Of a stretch of 64,000 nt of DNA, positions 8,001 through 17,302 are shown one piece after another (the first letter of the stretch is position 1; each line of letters starts with the position of its first letter). A program made the position numbers and the translations under genes. Source of the DNA: Akkermansia sp. (lineage in GTDB: Bacteria; Verrucomicrobiota; Verrucomicrobiia; Verrucomicrobiales; Akkermansiaceae); NCBI GenBank assembly GCA_017517805.1, contig JAFWYD010000008.1:1-64000 (forward strand), written 5' to 3'. The notes beneath the pieces were generated by a model. The model was not told the origin of the DNA and made no database searches. It was given only the letters and a program-made list of their open reading frames with translations.

Positions 8001-9224
8001 ATGAAATTTTTCCGTTCGAAGAAGTATGCGCATCACGGGGGGGCTGCCGTAGTAGCAGTAGCGGCGGCACTTTGTCTGAGTTCATGCGAGGAGAAGGAGC
8101 CGGAGGCCGCGCCTGCAGCGCCGGTGGAGAAACCGGCAGAGCCGGCTGCCGCACCGCAGGTGGATATGCTGGCAGAGTCGCGTCAGGCGTTGTTTGAGTA
8201 TGCAGTGTACACGCTGGGGCGGAAGGCTACCAGCCCGGAGACATTCCCCGAGCTCAATTCCATTGTGAAGGATATGCTGGAGAAGATGCGTGCCTACTAC
8301 ACGGAGCTGCAGAAGGGTGAGCCGAGCGAGGAACGGGCGCGGCTTGCTTTGCAGATTGCGACCACGACGCGTGACCTGGGTGCATACTCCAAGGCGCAGG
8401 CAGAGTTTGAGAATGCTTTGGAGGAGGCTGAGTCCCTGCCAGAGGAGCTGAAGAAGACACCAGCTGTGCAGCGGATGATCAGCGCCTGCAATAACGGGCT
8501 GGGCGTATGCCTGCTTTCCCAGCGGAAGTTTGCTGAGGCTTTGCAGCGCTATGAGGCTGCGTTGGCGGTTGATGAGGAGCTGTTCAAGGCGGTTGCACCC
8601 GCAGATGGGGCGGCTCTGCCGCCAGGCGAGGTGGAGCCCGCTATTTCCCGGGCCTCCACGGATCTGCTGGATTCCTACCGCTGCCTGGGCGATTGCTACC
8701 GTGCTATGGATGACCCGGAGGAAGCCCGCACCACCTATGCCAAGGGGCAGGCAGTGGCGCAGCAGCTCAAGCGCCTTTCTTCAGATATGTCGATTGCGTA
8801 TGTGAAGTTGCTCACCTCGCTGGGTAATCTGGATAATTCGCAGGGGCGCACCAAGGGGGCCATGGAATCCTGGGTGATGGCGGCCAAGATCTGCCAGAGT
8901 CTGAATGCCAGCAGCCCGAAGCTGGAAGTCAAGGCTGAGACGAAGCGTTGCTTCGATGCCCTGTTGCCGGTTATCCAGTCGGTGAGCCAGGCTATGAAGG
9001 CTGAGCAGGAGGCTCAGGAGCGCCGCGCTGCTGAGGAGAAGGCCGCTGCAGAAAAGGCTGCTGCTGAGGCCGCCGCTGCCGAGAAGGCCGCCGCCGAGCG
9101 TCTCGCGGCAGAGCAGGCAGCCCAGGAGGCAGCCCGCAAGCAGGCTGAAGAACAGGCTGCAGCCGAGAAGGCTGCCCAGGAAGAAGCCAACAAGCGAGTG
9201 CGCAAGCGCCGCCGCCGTAACTGA
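8001..9224 (+). CDS. TPR-like lipoprotein with Ala/Glu coiled-coil tail
   Basis: A 407-residue predicted outer-membrane or periplasmic lipoprotein. The signal peptide ends at the lipobox LSSC, followed by a Pro/Ala/Glu linker. Helical repeats resembling tetratricopeptide motifs (ARLALQIATTTRDLGAYSKAQAEFENAL; KFAEALQRYEAALAVDEEL; YRAMDDPEEARTTYAKGQ) fill about residues 90-330. The C terminus (about 335-407) is a highly charged, Ala-rich AAEEKAAAEKAAAE-type helix ending in a basic RVRKRRRRN cluster. It is likely a scaffold or protein-interaction factor of the envelope; no enzymatic motif is seen. nspC follows 16 bases later. Confidence 0.75.
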   Translation: MKFFRSKKYAHHGGAAVVAVAAALCLSSCEEKEPEAAPAAPVEKPAEPAAAPQVDMLAESRQALFEYAVYTLGRKATSPETFPELNSIVKDMLEKMRAYYTELQKGEPSEERARLALQIATTTRDLGAYSKAQAEFENALEEAESLPEELKKTPAVQRMISACNNGLGVCLLSQRKFAEALQRYEAALAVDEELFKAVAPADGAALPPGEVEPAISRASTDLLDSYRCLGDCYRAMDDPEEARTTYAKGQAVAQQLKRLSSDMSIAYVKLLTSLGNLDNSQGRTKGAMESWVMAAKICQSLNASSPKLEVKAETKRCFDALLPVIQSVSQAMKAEQEAQERRAAEEKAAAEKAAAEAAAAEKAAAERLAAEQAAQEAARKQAEEQAAAEKAAQEEANKRVRKRRRRN

Positions 9225-9240
9225 TTCATCGCATTCCAGG

Positions 9241-10431
9241 GTGGCCCGATTCTTGATTTCATTACCGGCGCTGGAGCGGAATGCCCGCATGCTGCACGAG
9301 GTGGCGCAGGCTTCCGGTGCGCGTATGCTGGTGGCGCTCAAAGCATTTTCCACCACGGCGGGGCTGGCGGTGCTGAGGCCGTATGCGGCAGGTTGCTGCG
9401 CCTCCGGGCTGTACGAGGCCCGGCTGGGAGCCCGGCATCTGGGGGGGCATGTAGCGGTGTATTCGCCAGCTTATCGCGAGGCAGAGCTGGCCGAGTTGCT
9501 GGAGTTTGCGCACCATATCGATTTCAACAGCGTGCCTCAGTGGCAGCGCTGGAAGGAGCTCTGCCTGGCGCACCCGCGCGTGCAGAGCGGCGAGCTGCAG
9601 CTGGGGTTGCGTATCAACCCGTGTTTCTCAACGGGACACACCGCCCTGTATGACCCCTGTGTGCCGGGGTCGCGCCTGGGGATTCCGGCAGAGCAATTGC
9701 ATGGGGTGGACCTCTCAGGTATCAGTGGCTTGCACTTCCACACACTCTGCGAGCAGGGGGCTGCTGAGCTGGTGGATACATTCCGCGCTTTTGAAAAGCA
9801 GTTCGGGGCTTTGCTGGCGAGTCCTCAGATCCGCTATCTGAACCTCGGCGGTGGCCATTGGATTACCAAGCCGGATTACGACCGCCCCGCGCTCATTTCG
9901 TTGCTGCGTGAGATTCGCGAGATGTATCGCGTGGAGGTGTTTCTGGAGCCGGGGGAAGCCTGGGCAATTCACACCGGGGTGCTGCGAGCCCGTGTGCTGG
10001 ATGTGTTTGAATCCCTGGGGTATCGGCATGCTATTCTCGATGTGAGTGCCAGCGCTCACATGCCCGATGTGCTGGAAATGCCCTACCGCCCGGATGTTTA
10101 CGCCGTATCTGCCTCCGGTACCGGGGCACCTGCTGTGCAGTTGCCGGGGGAAGGTTATGCCCTGGCCGGTGAGCCGGGTGAGCGGGCGTTCACTTACCGC
10201 CTGGGGGCGCCCACCTGCCTGGCGGGCGATGTGATTGGCGATTTCTCGTTTGATGCCCCCCTGCAGGTGGATGATATCATCGTGCTGGATGATATGAGCC
10301 ACTACACCGTGGTCAAGACGACCCACTTCAACGGTGTGCCGCATCCGGATATTGCCGTGTTGCAGGCTGATGGCCGGGTTGAGGTGGTGAAGCGTTTCGG
10401 TTACACCGATTTTGAAGGCCGTCTGGGGTGA
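9241..10431 (+). CDS. nspC: Carboxynorspermidine/carboxyspermidine decarboxylase
   Basis: A PLP-dependent decarboxylase of the alanine racemase-fold family that makes norspermidine or spermidine from the carboxylated precursor. The 396 residues include LVALKAFS near residue 35 (PLP lysine), a LNLGGGHWI glycine loop, FLEPGEA, LDVSASAHMPD, CLAGDVIGDFSF with the catalytic Cys, and KTTHFNGV near the end, all typical of NspC. The first usable start is GTG 9241, which has no convincing ribosome-binding site, so it may be coupled to the preceding gene. The partner dehydrogenase (carboxynorspermidine synthase) is not in the window. Confidence 0.9.
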   Translation: MARFLISLPALERNARMLHEVAQASGARMLVALKAFSTTAGLAVLRPYAAGCCASGLYEARLGARHLGGHVAVYSPAYREAELAELLEFAHHIDFNSVPQWQRWKELCLAHPRVQSGELQLGLRINPCFSTGHTALYDPCVPGSRLGIPAEQLHGVDLSGISGLHFHTLCEQGAAELVDTFRAFEKQFGALLASPQIRYLNLGGGHWITKPDYDRPALISLLREIREMYRVEVFLEPGEAWAIHTGVLRARVLDVFESLGYRHAILDVSASAHMPDVLEMPYRPDVYAVSASGTGAPAVQLPGEGYALAGEPGERAFTYRLGAPTCLAGDVIGDFSFDAPLQVDDIIVLDDMSHYTVVKTTHFNGVPHPDIAVLQADGRVEVVKRFGYTDFEGRLG

Positions 10432-10509
10432 GTGGCGGCGCGTGCTTCGGGGAGACCGTGCCTTCTCTTCATGGTGCGGACCAGCCTGCCCTGCCAGCAT
10501 CAAATTCGC

Positions 10510-10541
10510 GCCCGCCACAGGGATGTTTTCCTGAGGCGGGC
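10510..10541. terminator. Shared hairpin between convergent nspC and thi4
   Basis: The stem GCCCGCC-CAGG/CCTG-GGCGGGC contains one internal mismatch. It lies between the 3' ends of nspC and thi4. There is no long T-run, so its role as a terminator is plausible rather than certain. Confidence 0.5.
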
Positions 10542-10567
10542 AGGGAGGATGAGGAAAGGATGAATAA

Positions 10568-11344
10568 TCAGCCTTGCTGACGAATGCTGGCGCTCATGAG
10601 CTCAGCCACCTTGCGGCCGCTCATGAGCATACCGCCAAAGATGGGCCCCATGCGGAAGCTGCCGCTCACGCCATTGGCCGCCATGCCGGAAACAAAGAGG
10701 CCGGGATAAATCTCCTTGGTGTTGTCGATGGTGGAGCGCTCGCCCTCGGCGGCATCCATGCTCATTTCGCCTACCACACCACCGGTGGGGGTATCGAGCT
10801 TCACGCCATTCTTGCGGGCCACGGTGCGGGCAATCTCGCAATCGTGACCGGTGGCATCGAGCACGGTCTTCGAGAGCAGCGTGAGGGGGTCCACATGCAG
10901 CCCTTCGCGCAGCACGGGGGTCCAGTTCACGACCACACCGCCCACGCGGCCCTGCTTATACACCACATCCTCCACCGAGTAGCAGTTGAAGATGGTGGCA
11001 CCCGCCCTGGTTGCCTGGTAGAGCAGACCAGCCGTGGCATGCACGGAGTCCACGATGTAGGTACCCTCCTGATACGGGCGATAGGAAAGTTCCAGTTCCT
11101 CCACAATGGGCATGGCTTCTTCCTGCACCACGATATCGTTGAACATCATGGCGCCGCCCCACATACCGCCGCCGGGGGAAAGCTTGCGATCCAGCAGCGC
11201 CACCTTGTGCCCGGCCTTCGCCAGATAATAGGCCGCCACGATACCGGAAGGACCACCGCCCACGATGGCGGCATCCAGCTGCAGGCAGGAGGAAAGTTTA
11301 CCGAAATAGGATTCTATAATACCACGGGAGATAAGCGTTTCCAT
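10568..11344 (-). CDS. thi4: Thiazole synthase of the Thi4 family
   Basis: Makes the ADP-thiazole precursor of thiamine from NAD and glycine. The 258-residue protein starts METLISRG. It has an FAD/NAD-binding AIVGGGPSGIVAAYYLA motif near residue 25, PGGGMWGG near residue 60, an LDATGHD segment and a C-terminal SFRMGPIFGGMLMSG signature. By hand alignment with yeast Thi4, the sulfur-donating Cys position (GAFCAKR in yeast) is occupied by Val in RTVARK. This suggests a sulfide-using, multi-turnover enzyme rather than a suicide enzyme. The ATG at 11344 has no Shine-Dalgarno site and lies 7 nt after a strong promoter. Divergent thiE supports the thiamine role. Confidence 0.88.
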   Translation of the reverse strand: METLISRGIIESYFGKLSSCLQLDAAIVGGGPSGIVAAYYLAKAGHKVALLDRKLSPGGGMWGGAMMFNDIVVQEEAMPIVEELELSYRPYQEGTYIVDSVHATAGLLYQATRAGATIFNCYSVEDVVYKQGRVGGVVVNWTPVLREGLHVDPLTLLSKTVLDATGHDCEIARTVARKNGVKLDTPTGGVVGEMSMDAAEGERSTIDNTKEIYPGLFVSGMAANGVSGSFRMGPIFGGMLMSGRKVAELMSASIRQQG

Positions 11345-11351
11345 GCCTGCA

Positions 11352-11380
11352 AATGTACTCCAGCCGCCGTCATCTGTCAA
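11352..11380 (-). promoter_or_regulatory. thi4 promoter (leaderless arrangement)
   Basis: TTGACA, 17-bp spacer, TACATT, then exactly 7 nt to the ATG. The predicted transcript start coincides with the start codon. Confidence 0.75.
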
Positions 11381-11430
11381 CGCTGTTTTTTGACTTGCAA
11401 TGAAGCCGCATTTCAGGGAAAATCAAGGGC

Positions 11431-12063
11431 ATGAAAAAGCAGATTCCGGCAGATGCCCGTTTGTACGGGATTGTTGATATGGGGTACGTGCGCCCGGAGG
11501 AGGTGGAGCAGGTCACGACTGACCTGCTGCAAGGCGGTATCCGCATCCTGCAACTGAGAGCCAAAGGTGTGGCGCTCGATGAGGCGGAAGCGCTTGCATG
11601 GCGTATGCAGCCGCTCTGCCGTGAGGCGGGTGCCATCTTTGTGCTGAATGATTACCCGGAAATGGCTGCCCGCATCGGGGCCGATGCTGTGCACGTGGGC
11701 CAGGACGGCGGTCCGCTGGAGGCCGTCCGCGCTATCGTGGGGCCACAGATGCTCATCGGCCGCTCCACCCACAGCCCGGAGCAGGCGCTGGCCGCCGTGG
11801 CCGAAGGCGCAGACTACATCGGCTTCGGCCCGCTCTTCCCCACCGGCACCAAACCCGGTCGCCCCGCCATCGGTCTGCAGGATATTGCCACCGTTCAGGC
11901 TCAGCTGGGGGATTTTCCCATGTTCTGCATCGGCGGCATCAACGGCAGCACCCTGCCTGCCGTGCTCGCCGCCGGCGCACGCCGGGTGGTCATCGTCTCC
12001 TGGTTGCTGCAGCAGGCAGACGTGGCCGGAGCTGCACGAAATGTGATTGCCCGGATGCAATGA
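11431..12063 (+). CDS. thiE: Thiamine phosphate synthase
   Basis: Joins hydroxymethylpyrimidine diphosphate to thiazole phosphate, producing thiamine phosphate. The 210-residue TIM barrel shows the family blocks GADAVHVGQDGG near residue 85, IGRSTHSPEQA, ADYIGFGPLFPTGTKPG near residue 130 and CIGGING near residue 170. It is transcribed away from thi4, with 86 bp between starts. AAGGGC is the only candidate ribosome-binding site and sits unusually close to the ATG. Confidence 0.93.
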   Translation: MKKQIPADARLYGIVDMGYVRPEEVEQVTTDLLQGGIRILQLRAKGVALDEAEALAWRMQPLCREAGAIFVLNDYPEMAARIGADAVHVGQDGGPLEAVRAIVGPQMLIGRSTHSPEQALAAVAEGADYIGFGPLFPTGTKPGRPAIGLQDIATVQAQLGDFPMFCIGGINGSTLPAVLAAGARRVVIVSWLLQQADVAGAARNVIARMQ

Positions 12064-12128
12064 AAAACCGCCGGAATAATCTACCCCCTGATGGTGAAGC
12101 ATATACAGCATTTATCAATCACCACATT

Positions 12129-13541
12129 CTAATTCAATAGATAACAAAGTGTATGAGCCGGCACACGGAGCAGCGGTGCACTGCCGGGAGAGGATGATAT
12201 ACCGAAATCCTGCGGGTGCTTAGTAGCCAGCAAGGCCAAGGCATCGGGGACAGCGTGGCATTGACGGATGATAGCCTCGCTGGCAGATAATTCAGAGTCA
12301 TTGCGGAACTTAACTTCGCAGAATATTCGGGCACCGTTGCGAAGCTCCACAGCAATGTCAATTTCATTACTGCCGCGAGCTCCGCTCCGGAGGAATCCGA
12401 CCTCCCCCAGTCGGTCATAAGCCGCGATGAAATGCTTGTAAACAGTACTCTCAACCGTGGCGCTCATATCGGACGCGCGGCTCATGGGAGTAAAACGCAT
12501 GAGGCAGGCATTGCGCAAAGCTGCATCAGCCACATAGATTTTCGGCTGGGCTGTGAGGCCCTTTTTTCCGGTTGCACAGAAGTTGCGCGAACAGTAGATG
12601 AGGTTGGCATCCTGCAAGTAGCCAATGTATTTGGAGAGGGTGGGCTTGGACACCCCCAAGGCGTTGCACATGGTATCCAGATTGACAATATTGCTGCTGT
12701 GCAGGCAGAGGTATAGGAAAATCTTTTCCAGCTGCACAGGGTTCCGCACATCAAACAAAGCGGGGATATCCCGCTTCAGGACCTTATCCACCACGTCTTC
12801 CTGTAGAATATTCTGTACTTCATCCAGTTCATCCAGACGCAAGAGCTCCGGGAAGCCCCCCTGCTGCAAATAGTGGTACCAGTGCGGGGACAAATCGCTG
12901 AGCCGCATCATGAGCATGCTGAACTCCGACGGATGCATAGCCGACAATGATTCCAGAGCTGGAGCCTCCTCCTGCAAGGGTGACACCCCCTGCAGGCAAC
13001 AATATTCCCGGAAAGTGAGCGTGGGCATACGGAACACGCGCCAGCGGCCCACTCCGCTATCTGCCGCGCCGCGCTCCAGTGCCGGGCTGGCGGAACCGGT
13101 AGCCACCACCTGAACTTCCGGAAAGTGGTCGTACAGGGTCTTCACCCACAGCGACCAGTTTTCTGCGTATTGGATCTCATCGAGAAAGTAATAACAGGCT
13201 CCACCGCGATAAGTGACCTGGCGGTATGCGTCCAGCACTGCCTGAATGCCGCTTAACTTGAATACCGGATTATCAAAGGAAATGTACAGAATGTTTGTGC
13301 TGGGCACCCCTTGTGCCAGCAGGTGTTTGATAAGCTGGCGCATCACCGTAGTTTTACCCACACGCCGCGCTCCGCTGATAACCGCAAAGCGTCTCAGTTG
13401 CGGGTGCGTGATACACTTCAGAACTTCCGCAAAAGCTTGCCGTCGCGACTCCGGTATACCGTCGCGGCTTTGCCCGGTCTTCCACCATGGGTTAATCTGA
13501 TGCAGCAGCGCATTCAGGTCATTCTGATCAAATATCTGCAT
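12129..13541 (-). CDS. AAA_14 / DUF4143 family ATPase
   Basis: A 470-residue stand-alone ATPase of the archaeal/bacterial AAA_14-DUF4143 type. Walker A GARRVGKTT lies near residue 60, Walker B YYFLDEIQY near residue 130 and a sensor-like VATGSASPAL after it. The C-terminal DUF4143 part includes LSKYIGYLQDANLIY and the nuclease-like IDIAVELRNGARIFCEVKFR. Start 13541 is preceded by GGAAAG at suitable distance; the longer frame would begin inside the inverted repeat upstream. These genes are often present in several copies and their function is not established. Association with toxin-like or mobile elements is possible. Confidence 0.8.
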   Translation of the reverse strand: MQIFDQNDLNALLHQINPWWKTGQSRDGIPESRRQAFAEVLKCITHPQLRRFAVISGARRVGKTTVMRQLIKHLLAQGVPSTNILYISFDNPVFKLSGIQAVLDAYRQVTYRGGACYYFLDEIQYAENWSLWVKTLYDHFPEVQVVATGSASPALERGAADSGVGRWRVFRMPTLTFREYCCLQGVSPLQEEAPALESLSAMHPSEFSMLMMRLSDLSPHWYHYLQQGGFPELLRLDELDEVQNILQEDVVDKVLKRDIPALFDVRNPVQLEKIFLYLCLHSSNIVNLDTMCNALGVSKPTLSKYIGYLQDANLIYCSRNFCATGKKGLTAQPKIYVADAALRNACLMRFTPMSRASDMSATVESTVYKHFIAAYDRLGEVGFLRSGARGSNEIDIAVELRNGARIFCEVKFRNDSELSASEAIIRQCHAVPDALALLATKHPQDFGISSSPGSAPLLRVPAHTLCYLLN

Positions 13542-13594
13542 AGGACTTTCCATCTCAACACTGAATATACACCTTCCGGTTACCATTTGCAAGC

Positions 13595-13651
13595 ATAATG
13601 AAAACATAATTGCATGAAAACGACATTTTCATGCAATTATGTTTTCATTAT
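13595..13651. repeat. 26-bp perfect inverted repeat upstream of the AAA_14 gene
   Basis: Two 26-bp arms (13595-13620 and 13626-13651) are exact reverse complements separated by CGACA. The arms are AT-rich and each contains ATGAAAAC-like direct repeats. The structure lies 54 bp upstream of the AAA_14 start at 13541 and could be an operator, an insertion scar or a hairpin in the leader. Confidence 0.9.
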
Positions 13652-13698
13652 ACAGCACCCATGAATACTAAGCACTTCATATCAAGCAATAACACAGC

Positions 13699-13732
13699 AA
13701 AAAAAGGCCGGAGAGGCAGACTCTCCGGCCTT
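13699..13732 (-). terminator. pheST terminator
   Basis: A perfect 12-bp stem (AAGGCCGGAGAG/CTCTCCGGCCTT), followed on the minus strand by a T-run. Confidence 0.9.
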
Positions 13733-13753
13733 CTGGTATGTTGACGGTATTCT

Positions 13754-16249
13754 TTAGCGGAACCTGAGTTCCTTCACCTTGGCAGCGAGGGCATCGAGCA
13801 CGCTCTTGTGCGCGGCATCCACCTCGGGGGCGGTGAGGGTCTTCTTCGCATCGCGATAGAGGAAGGTGTAGGTCATGGCCTTGCGGTCGGCGGCGAGCTT
13901 CTCGCCGGTCGGGTCGCAGAACACATCCTTGAGCGCACAGGAAACCAGCAGCTTCTGCCTGGCACCTTCCACCACCTTCATGATATCGGCATGGCGGGTG
14001 GCGGCGGGGACATCGAGCGAGGCATCGCGGCTGGAGCCGGGGAACTGGGGCAGGTCAGCCGCCTTGAAGGGGGCTGTGGCCACCTGCTGGAGCTTGCGGA
14101 GGTCGAGCTCAGCGTAGTAGCTTTCCATGGGCAGGCCCAGGGCGCGGCACTTGGCCAGGGAAAGGCGGGCCACATAGCCGCATGCCTGGTTGTTGATGGT
14201 GATATCACCACCCACGGCGGCATTCTCGCGCTGCTGCTTGGCGGGGACGATGCTGATGGTGGCCTTGGGGACGAGGATATCGAGCACAGCGCGGAGGTGC
14301 TCGAAGTGAGCCTCACCCGGCTTGGTGCAGGCCCAGCTGGCGGGGGTCAGCTTGCCAGCCATGAAGATACCCAGCACTTCGTTCTCAATGTCTTTGCCCT
14401 TGCCGCCGCCGGTGTTGCGGAACACGCGGCCGCATTCGAAGAAGCGCAGCACCTCCATGCCCTGGTTGATGTTGCGGGCGGCCACGGAGACAAGGCCGGG
14501 AGCCAGCGAGGGACGCAGGGTGGAGTGGTCTTCCGAGATGGGAAGGGAAACGCGGATGATGTCGCCCTCCATGAGCGGCTTGATGGGCAGCGCATTCTCC
14601 ACGCTGGCGATGGTGGGGTCGATGCTTTCGGCAGCGATGAGCTTGAAGGTCTGCACCTCCCAGAAACCGGCACCGGCCAGCTTGCGCGAAAGGGCCATGC
14701 GGTAATCGTGCGCGCGGTCCTGGGCGCTCTCCGGCACGTAGATGGAGGTGCTGGTGGCGGGAATGTTATCGATCCCGTACACACGCACCACTTCCTCCAG
14801 CAGGTCGCAGCTGCGCTTCAGGTCCAGGCGCCAGGGCGGGCAGTCCCAGGTGCCCTTCACATCCACATCCTTCAGACCCAGGTTGCGGAGGATGCGGGCG
14901 CCTTCCATGTGCGGCAGCGTGCCATTGGTCATCACATCCAGCTCCTTCCAATCCAGCTTCACCTGGTCGAGGGCGTAGTAAATCTTGGCCTCGGTACCCT
15001 GCTCCAGCACAGTAGCGGTGGTGGCGAGCTCCTCAGCCACCAGGCAGGGGGCCTGGCCACCCACCAGCACCGGCTCGGCGGTGCCGCCGCAGCATTCCAG
15101 AATCAGCTGTGTGGCGCGGGCAGCGGCGCGCAGCACATTCCAGGGGGAGGTGCCGCGCTCGAAACGGTAGGAGGAATCCGAGCCCAGCGCCAGGCGGCGG
15201 CTGGTGAAGCGGATGCTGCTGCGCAGGAACCAGGCCGATTCGAGGATGATATCGGTGGTCTGTTCTGTCACGCCGGAATCGAGGCCACCCATCACGCCAC
15301 CCAGGGCCAGAGCCGCGCCGCTGGCATCGGAGATGACCACATCGTCATTCTTCAGGGTGTACTGCTCATTCATGAGGCTGGTAAAGGACTCGCCTTCCGC
15401 AGCGCGGCGGATGTTCAGCCCTCCGGTGATTTTAGAGGCATCGAAGGCATGCAGCGGGTGGCCCAGCTCGAAGAGGCAGTAGTTGGTGATATCCACCACA
15501 TTGTTGATGGGGCGCAGGCCGATGGCTACCAGACGGTTGGCCAGCCACTCGGGCGAGGGGCCGATCTTCACGCCGGAAATGCGGGTGGCGGTGTAGAGCG
15601 GGCAGAGCTCCGGCGCGGAAAGGGTGATGAAATCGCCGGCAGGCTTTGTTTCCGCAGCAGCGGCGGGAGCCTCGGCGGGGTCGGTCTTCAGGCTGCGGCC
15701 GGTGATGCCGGCCAGTTCGCGGGCCATGCCCCAATGACTGAGGAGGTCCGGGCGGTTCGGGGTAATCTCCAGCTCGAAGATGGTATCTGTCTCCACGAAG
15801 GTACGCACCGGGGTTCCGATGACGTAGTCCTGCGGCAGAATCCACAAGCCGTGTTCCTTATCCGGCAGCCCCAGCTCAGAGGCCGAGCAGAGCATGCCGC
15901 GGCTCTCCACGCCGCGCAGCTTGCCGTCCTTAATCTCCCAGCCTCCAGGCAGCACCGCACCGGGCAGAGCGCAGGGCACCTTGTCGCCCACCTTGTAGTT
16001 CTGGGCGCCGCACACAATCTGGCGCAGCGAGCCTTCGCCCGCATCCACCATGCACACATTGAGGTGATCGCTGCCCTCTACGGGGGTCTTTTCCATGACC
16101 TGGGCCACCACCACGAGGTCGGTGGTCACGCCGCGCTCCTGGATTCCCTCCACCTCGATACCGGCAAAGGTGAGCATATCGGCCATTTCCTGCGTGCCAA
16201 GGCCCGCGAGGTCAATGTAACTGGAAAGCCAATTCAGAGAAACATTCAT
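13754..16249 (-). CDS. pheT: Phenylalanine-tRNA ligase beta subunit
   Basis: Beta chain of the heterotetrameric PheRS that charges tRNA-Phe. The 831-residue protein is near the usual bacterial length and shows the N-terminal tRNA-binding EMAP-like domain (about 40-150, with NYKVGDKVPCALPGAVLP), the B3/B4 editing region, the B5 domain and the C-terminal anticodon-binding fold. It ends before a strong terminator and follows pheS by 29 bases in the same transcript. Confidence 0.96.
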   Translation of the reverse strand: MNVSLNWLSSYIDLAGLGTQEMADMLTFAGIEVEGIQERGVTTDLVVVAQVMEKTPVEGSDHLNVCMVDAGEGSLRQIVCGAQNYKVGDKVPCALPGAVLPGGWEIKDGKLRGVESRGMLCSASELGLPDKEHGLWILPQDYVIGTPVRTFVETDTIFELEITPNRPDLLSHWGMARELAGITGRSLKTDPAEAPAAAAETKPAGDFITLSAPELCPLYTATRISGVKIGPSPEWLANRLVAIGLRPINNVVDITNYCLFELGHPLHAFDASKITGGLNIRRAAEGESFTSLMNEQYTLKNDDVVISDASGAALALGGVMGGLDSGVTEQTTDIILESAWFLRSSIRFTSRRLALGSDSSYRFERGTSPWNVLRAAARATQLILECCGGTAEPVLVGGQAPCLVAEELATTATVLEQGTEAKIYYALDQVKLDWKELDVMTNGTLPHMEGARILRNLGLKDVDVKGTWDCPPWRLDLKRSCDLLEEVVRVYGIDNIPATSTSIYVPESAQDRAHDYRMALSRKLAGAGFWEVQTFKLIAAESIDPTIASVENALPIKPLMEGDIIRVSLPISEDHSTLRPSLAPGLVSVAARNINQGMEVLRFFECGRVFRNTGGGKGKDIENEVLGIFMAGKLTPASWACTKPGEAHFEHLRAVLDILVPKATISIVPAKQQRENAAVGGDITINNQACGYVARLSLAKCRALGLPMESYYAELDLRKLQQVATAPFKAADLPQFPGSSRDASLDVPAATRHADIMKVVEGARQKLLVSCALKDVFCDPTGEKLAADRKAMTYTFLYRDAKKTLTAPEVDAAHKSVLDALAAKVKELRFR

Positions 16250-16278
16250 GATTCTAGTTCAGAAGGGGGTTAGTGTTT

Positions 16279-17289
16279 TTATTGGAACTGGGCCAGGAAG
16301 CGAGCATCGTTCTCGATGAGGAGGCGGATATCGCGGATGCCCCAGCGAATCATCGCCAGACGCTCCAGGCCGATACCGAAGGCAAACCCGGTGCAGCCGG
16401 CGTACTGGTTCTTGCCGGTGGCCTTGTCGATATTCTCGAACACAGCGGGATTCACCATGCCACAACCGGCAATCTCAATCCAACGCGGAGCCTGACCAGC
16501 CGCCTGCAGCAGCACGTCAATCTCAAAACTCGGTTCGGTGAACGGGAAGAAATGCGGACGGAAACGCACCGCAGTCTCCTCACCGAAGAGAGCCTTCAGG
16601 AAATACTCCAGCGTACCCTTCAGGTCGCCCACGCTCACCTCCTTGGCCACATAGAGACCCTCAATCTGGTTGAAGGCAGAAAGGTGGGTGGCATCAATCG
16701 CATCGCGGCGGAAAGCCGAGCCGGGGCAGATGATGCGGATGGGCGGGCAATCCTTCTCCATCACGCGGGCCTGCACGGTGCTGGTCTGGGTGCGCAGCAG
16801 CTTGCCGCTGTCGAAATAGAAGGTATCCTTCTCATTGCGGGCGGGGTGGTCATCCGGCGTGTTGAGCGCATCGAAGCAGTGCCACTCATCCTCAATCTCC
16901 GGACCATCGGCCAGGGTGAAACCCATGCGGCGCAGCACGCGCACCGCTTCATCGCGCACAATGGAGATGGGATGCAGGCCACCAGCAGGCAGAGTGGCAC
17001 CGGGCATCGTAAAGTCCACACCGGCAACAGCTGCTGCATCAATCTCCTGCTGCAAGGCTGCCTTGCGTGCCTCCAGCGCAGCGGTGATGGTGGCGCGGGC
17101 TTCATTCAGCAGAGCACCCACGGCGGGCTTATCTTCCTTGGGTACATCGCGCATGCCCTGCTGCACCTGGGTGAGAGTACCTTTCTTGCCCAGGATACCC
17201 ACGCGGGCATCCTCCAGCGCCTTCATATCGGCAATGCCGGCTATGCGCGCCAGGGCTTCGGCTTGTACACTTGCAATCTGATTTTTCAT
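16279..17289 (-). CDS. pheS: Phenylalanine-tRNA ligase alpha subunit
   Basis: Catalytic subunit of PheRS, 336 residues. An N-terminal coiled-coil (about 1-85) is followed by the class II catalytic core with motif 2-like CPGSAFRRDAIDATHLSAFNQIEG and motif 3 FAFGIGLERLAMIRWGI near the C terminus. It is the first gene of pheST. A strong promoter (TTGACA-16-TATAGT) ends 13 nt before the ATG, and no Shine-Dalgarno sequence fits in between. A palindrome shared with prfA lies about 40 bp upstream of the promoter. Confidence 0.96.
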   Translation of the reverse strand: MKNQIASVQAEALARIAGIADMKALEDARVGILGKKGTLTQVQQGMRDVPKEDKPAVGALLNEARATITAALEARKAALQQEIDAAAVAGVDFTMPGATLPAGGLHPISIVRDEAVRVLRRMGFTLADGPEIEDEWHCFDALNTPDDHPARNEKDTFYFDSGKLLRTQTSTVQARVMEKDCPPIRIICPGSAFRRDAIDATHLSAFNQIEGLYVAKEVSVGDLKGTLEYFLKALFGEETAVRFRPHFFPFTEPSFEIDVLLQAAGQAPRWIEIAGCGMVNPAVFENIDKATGKNQYAGCTGFAFGIGLERLAMIRWGIRDIRLLIENDARFLAQFQ

Positions 17290-17302
17290 AAGTTCGCGGG
17301 AA

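Noticed and set aside
13808..16273. Very long open frame (about 821 codons) antisense to pheT
   Set aside because: The protein is Gly/Ala/His-rich with no recognisable motif and mirrors the codon bias of pheT, which is a certain gene. It is an antisense shadow.
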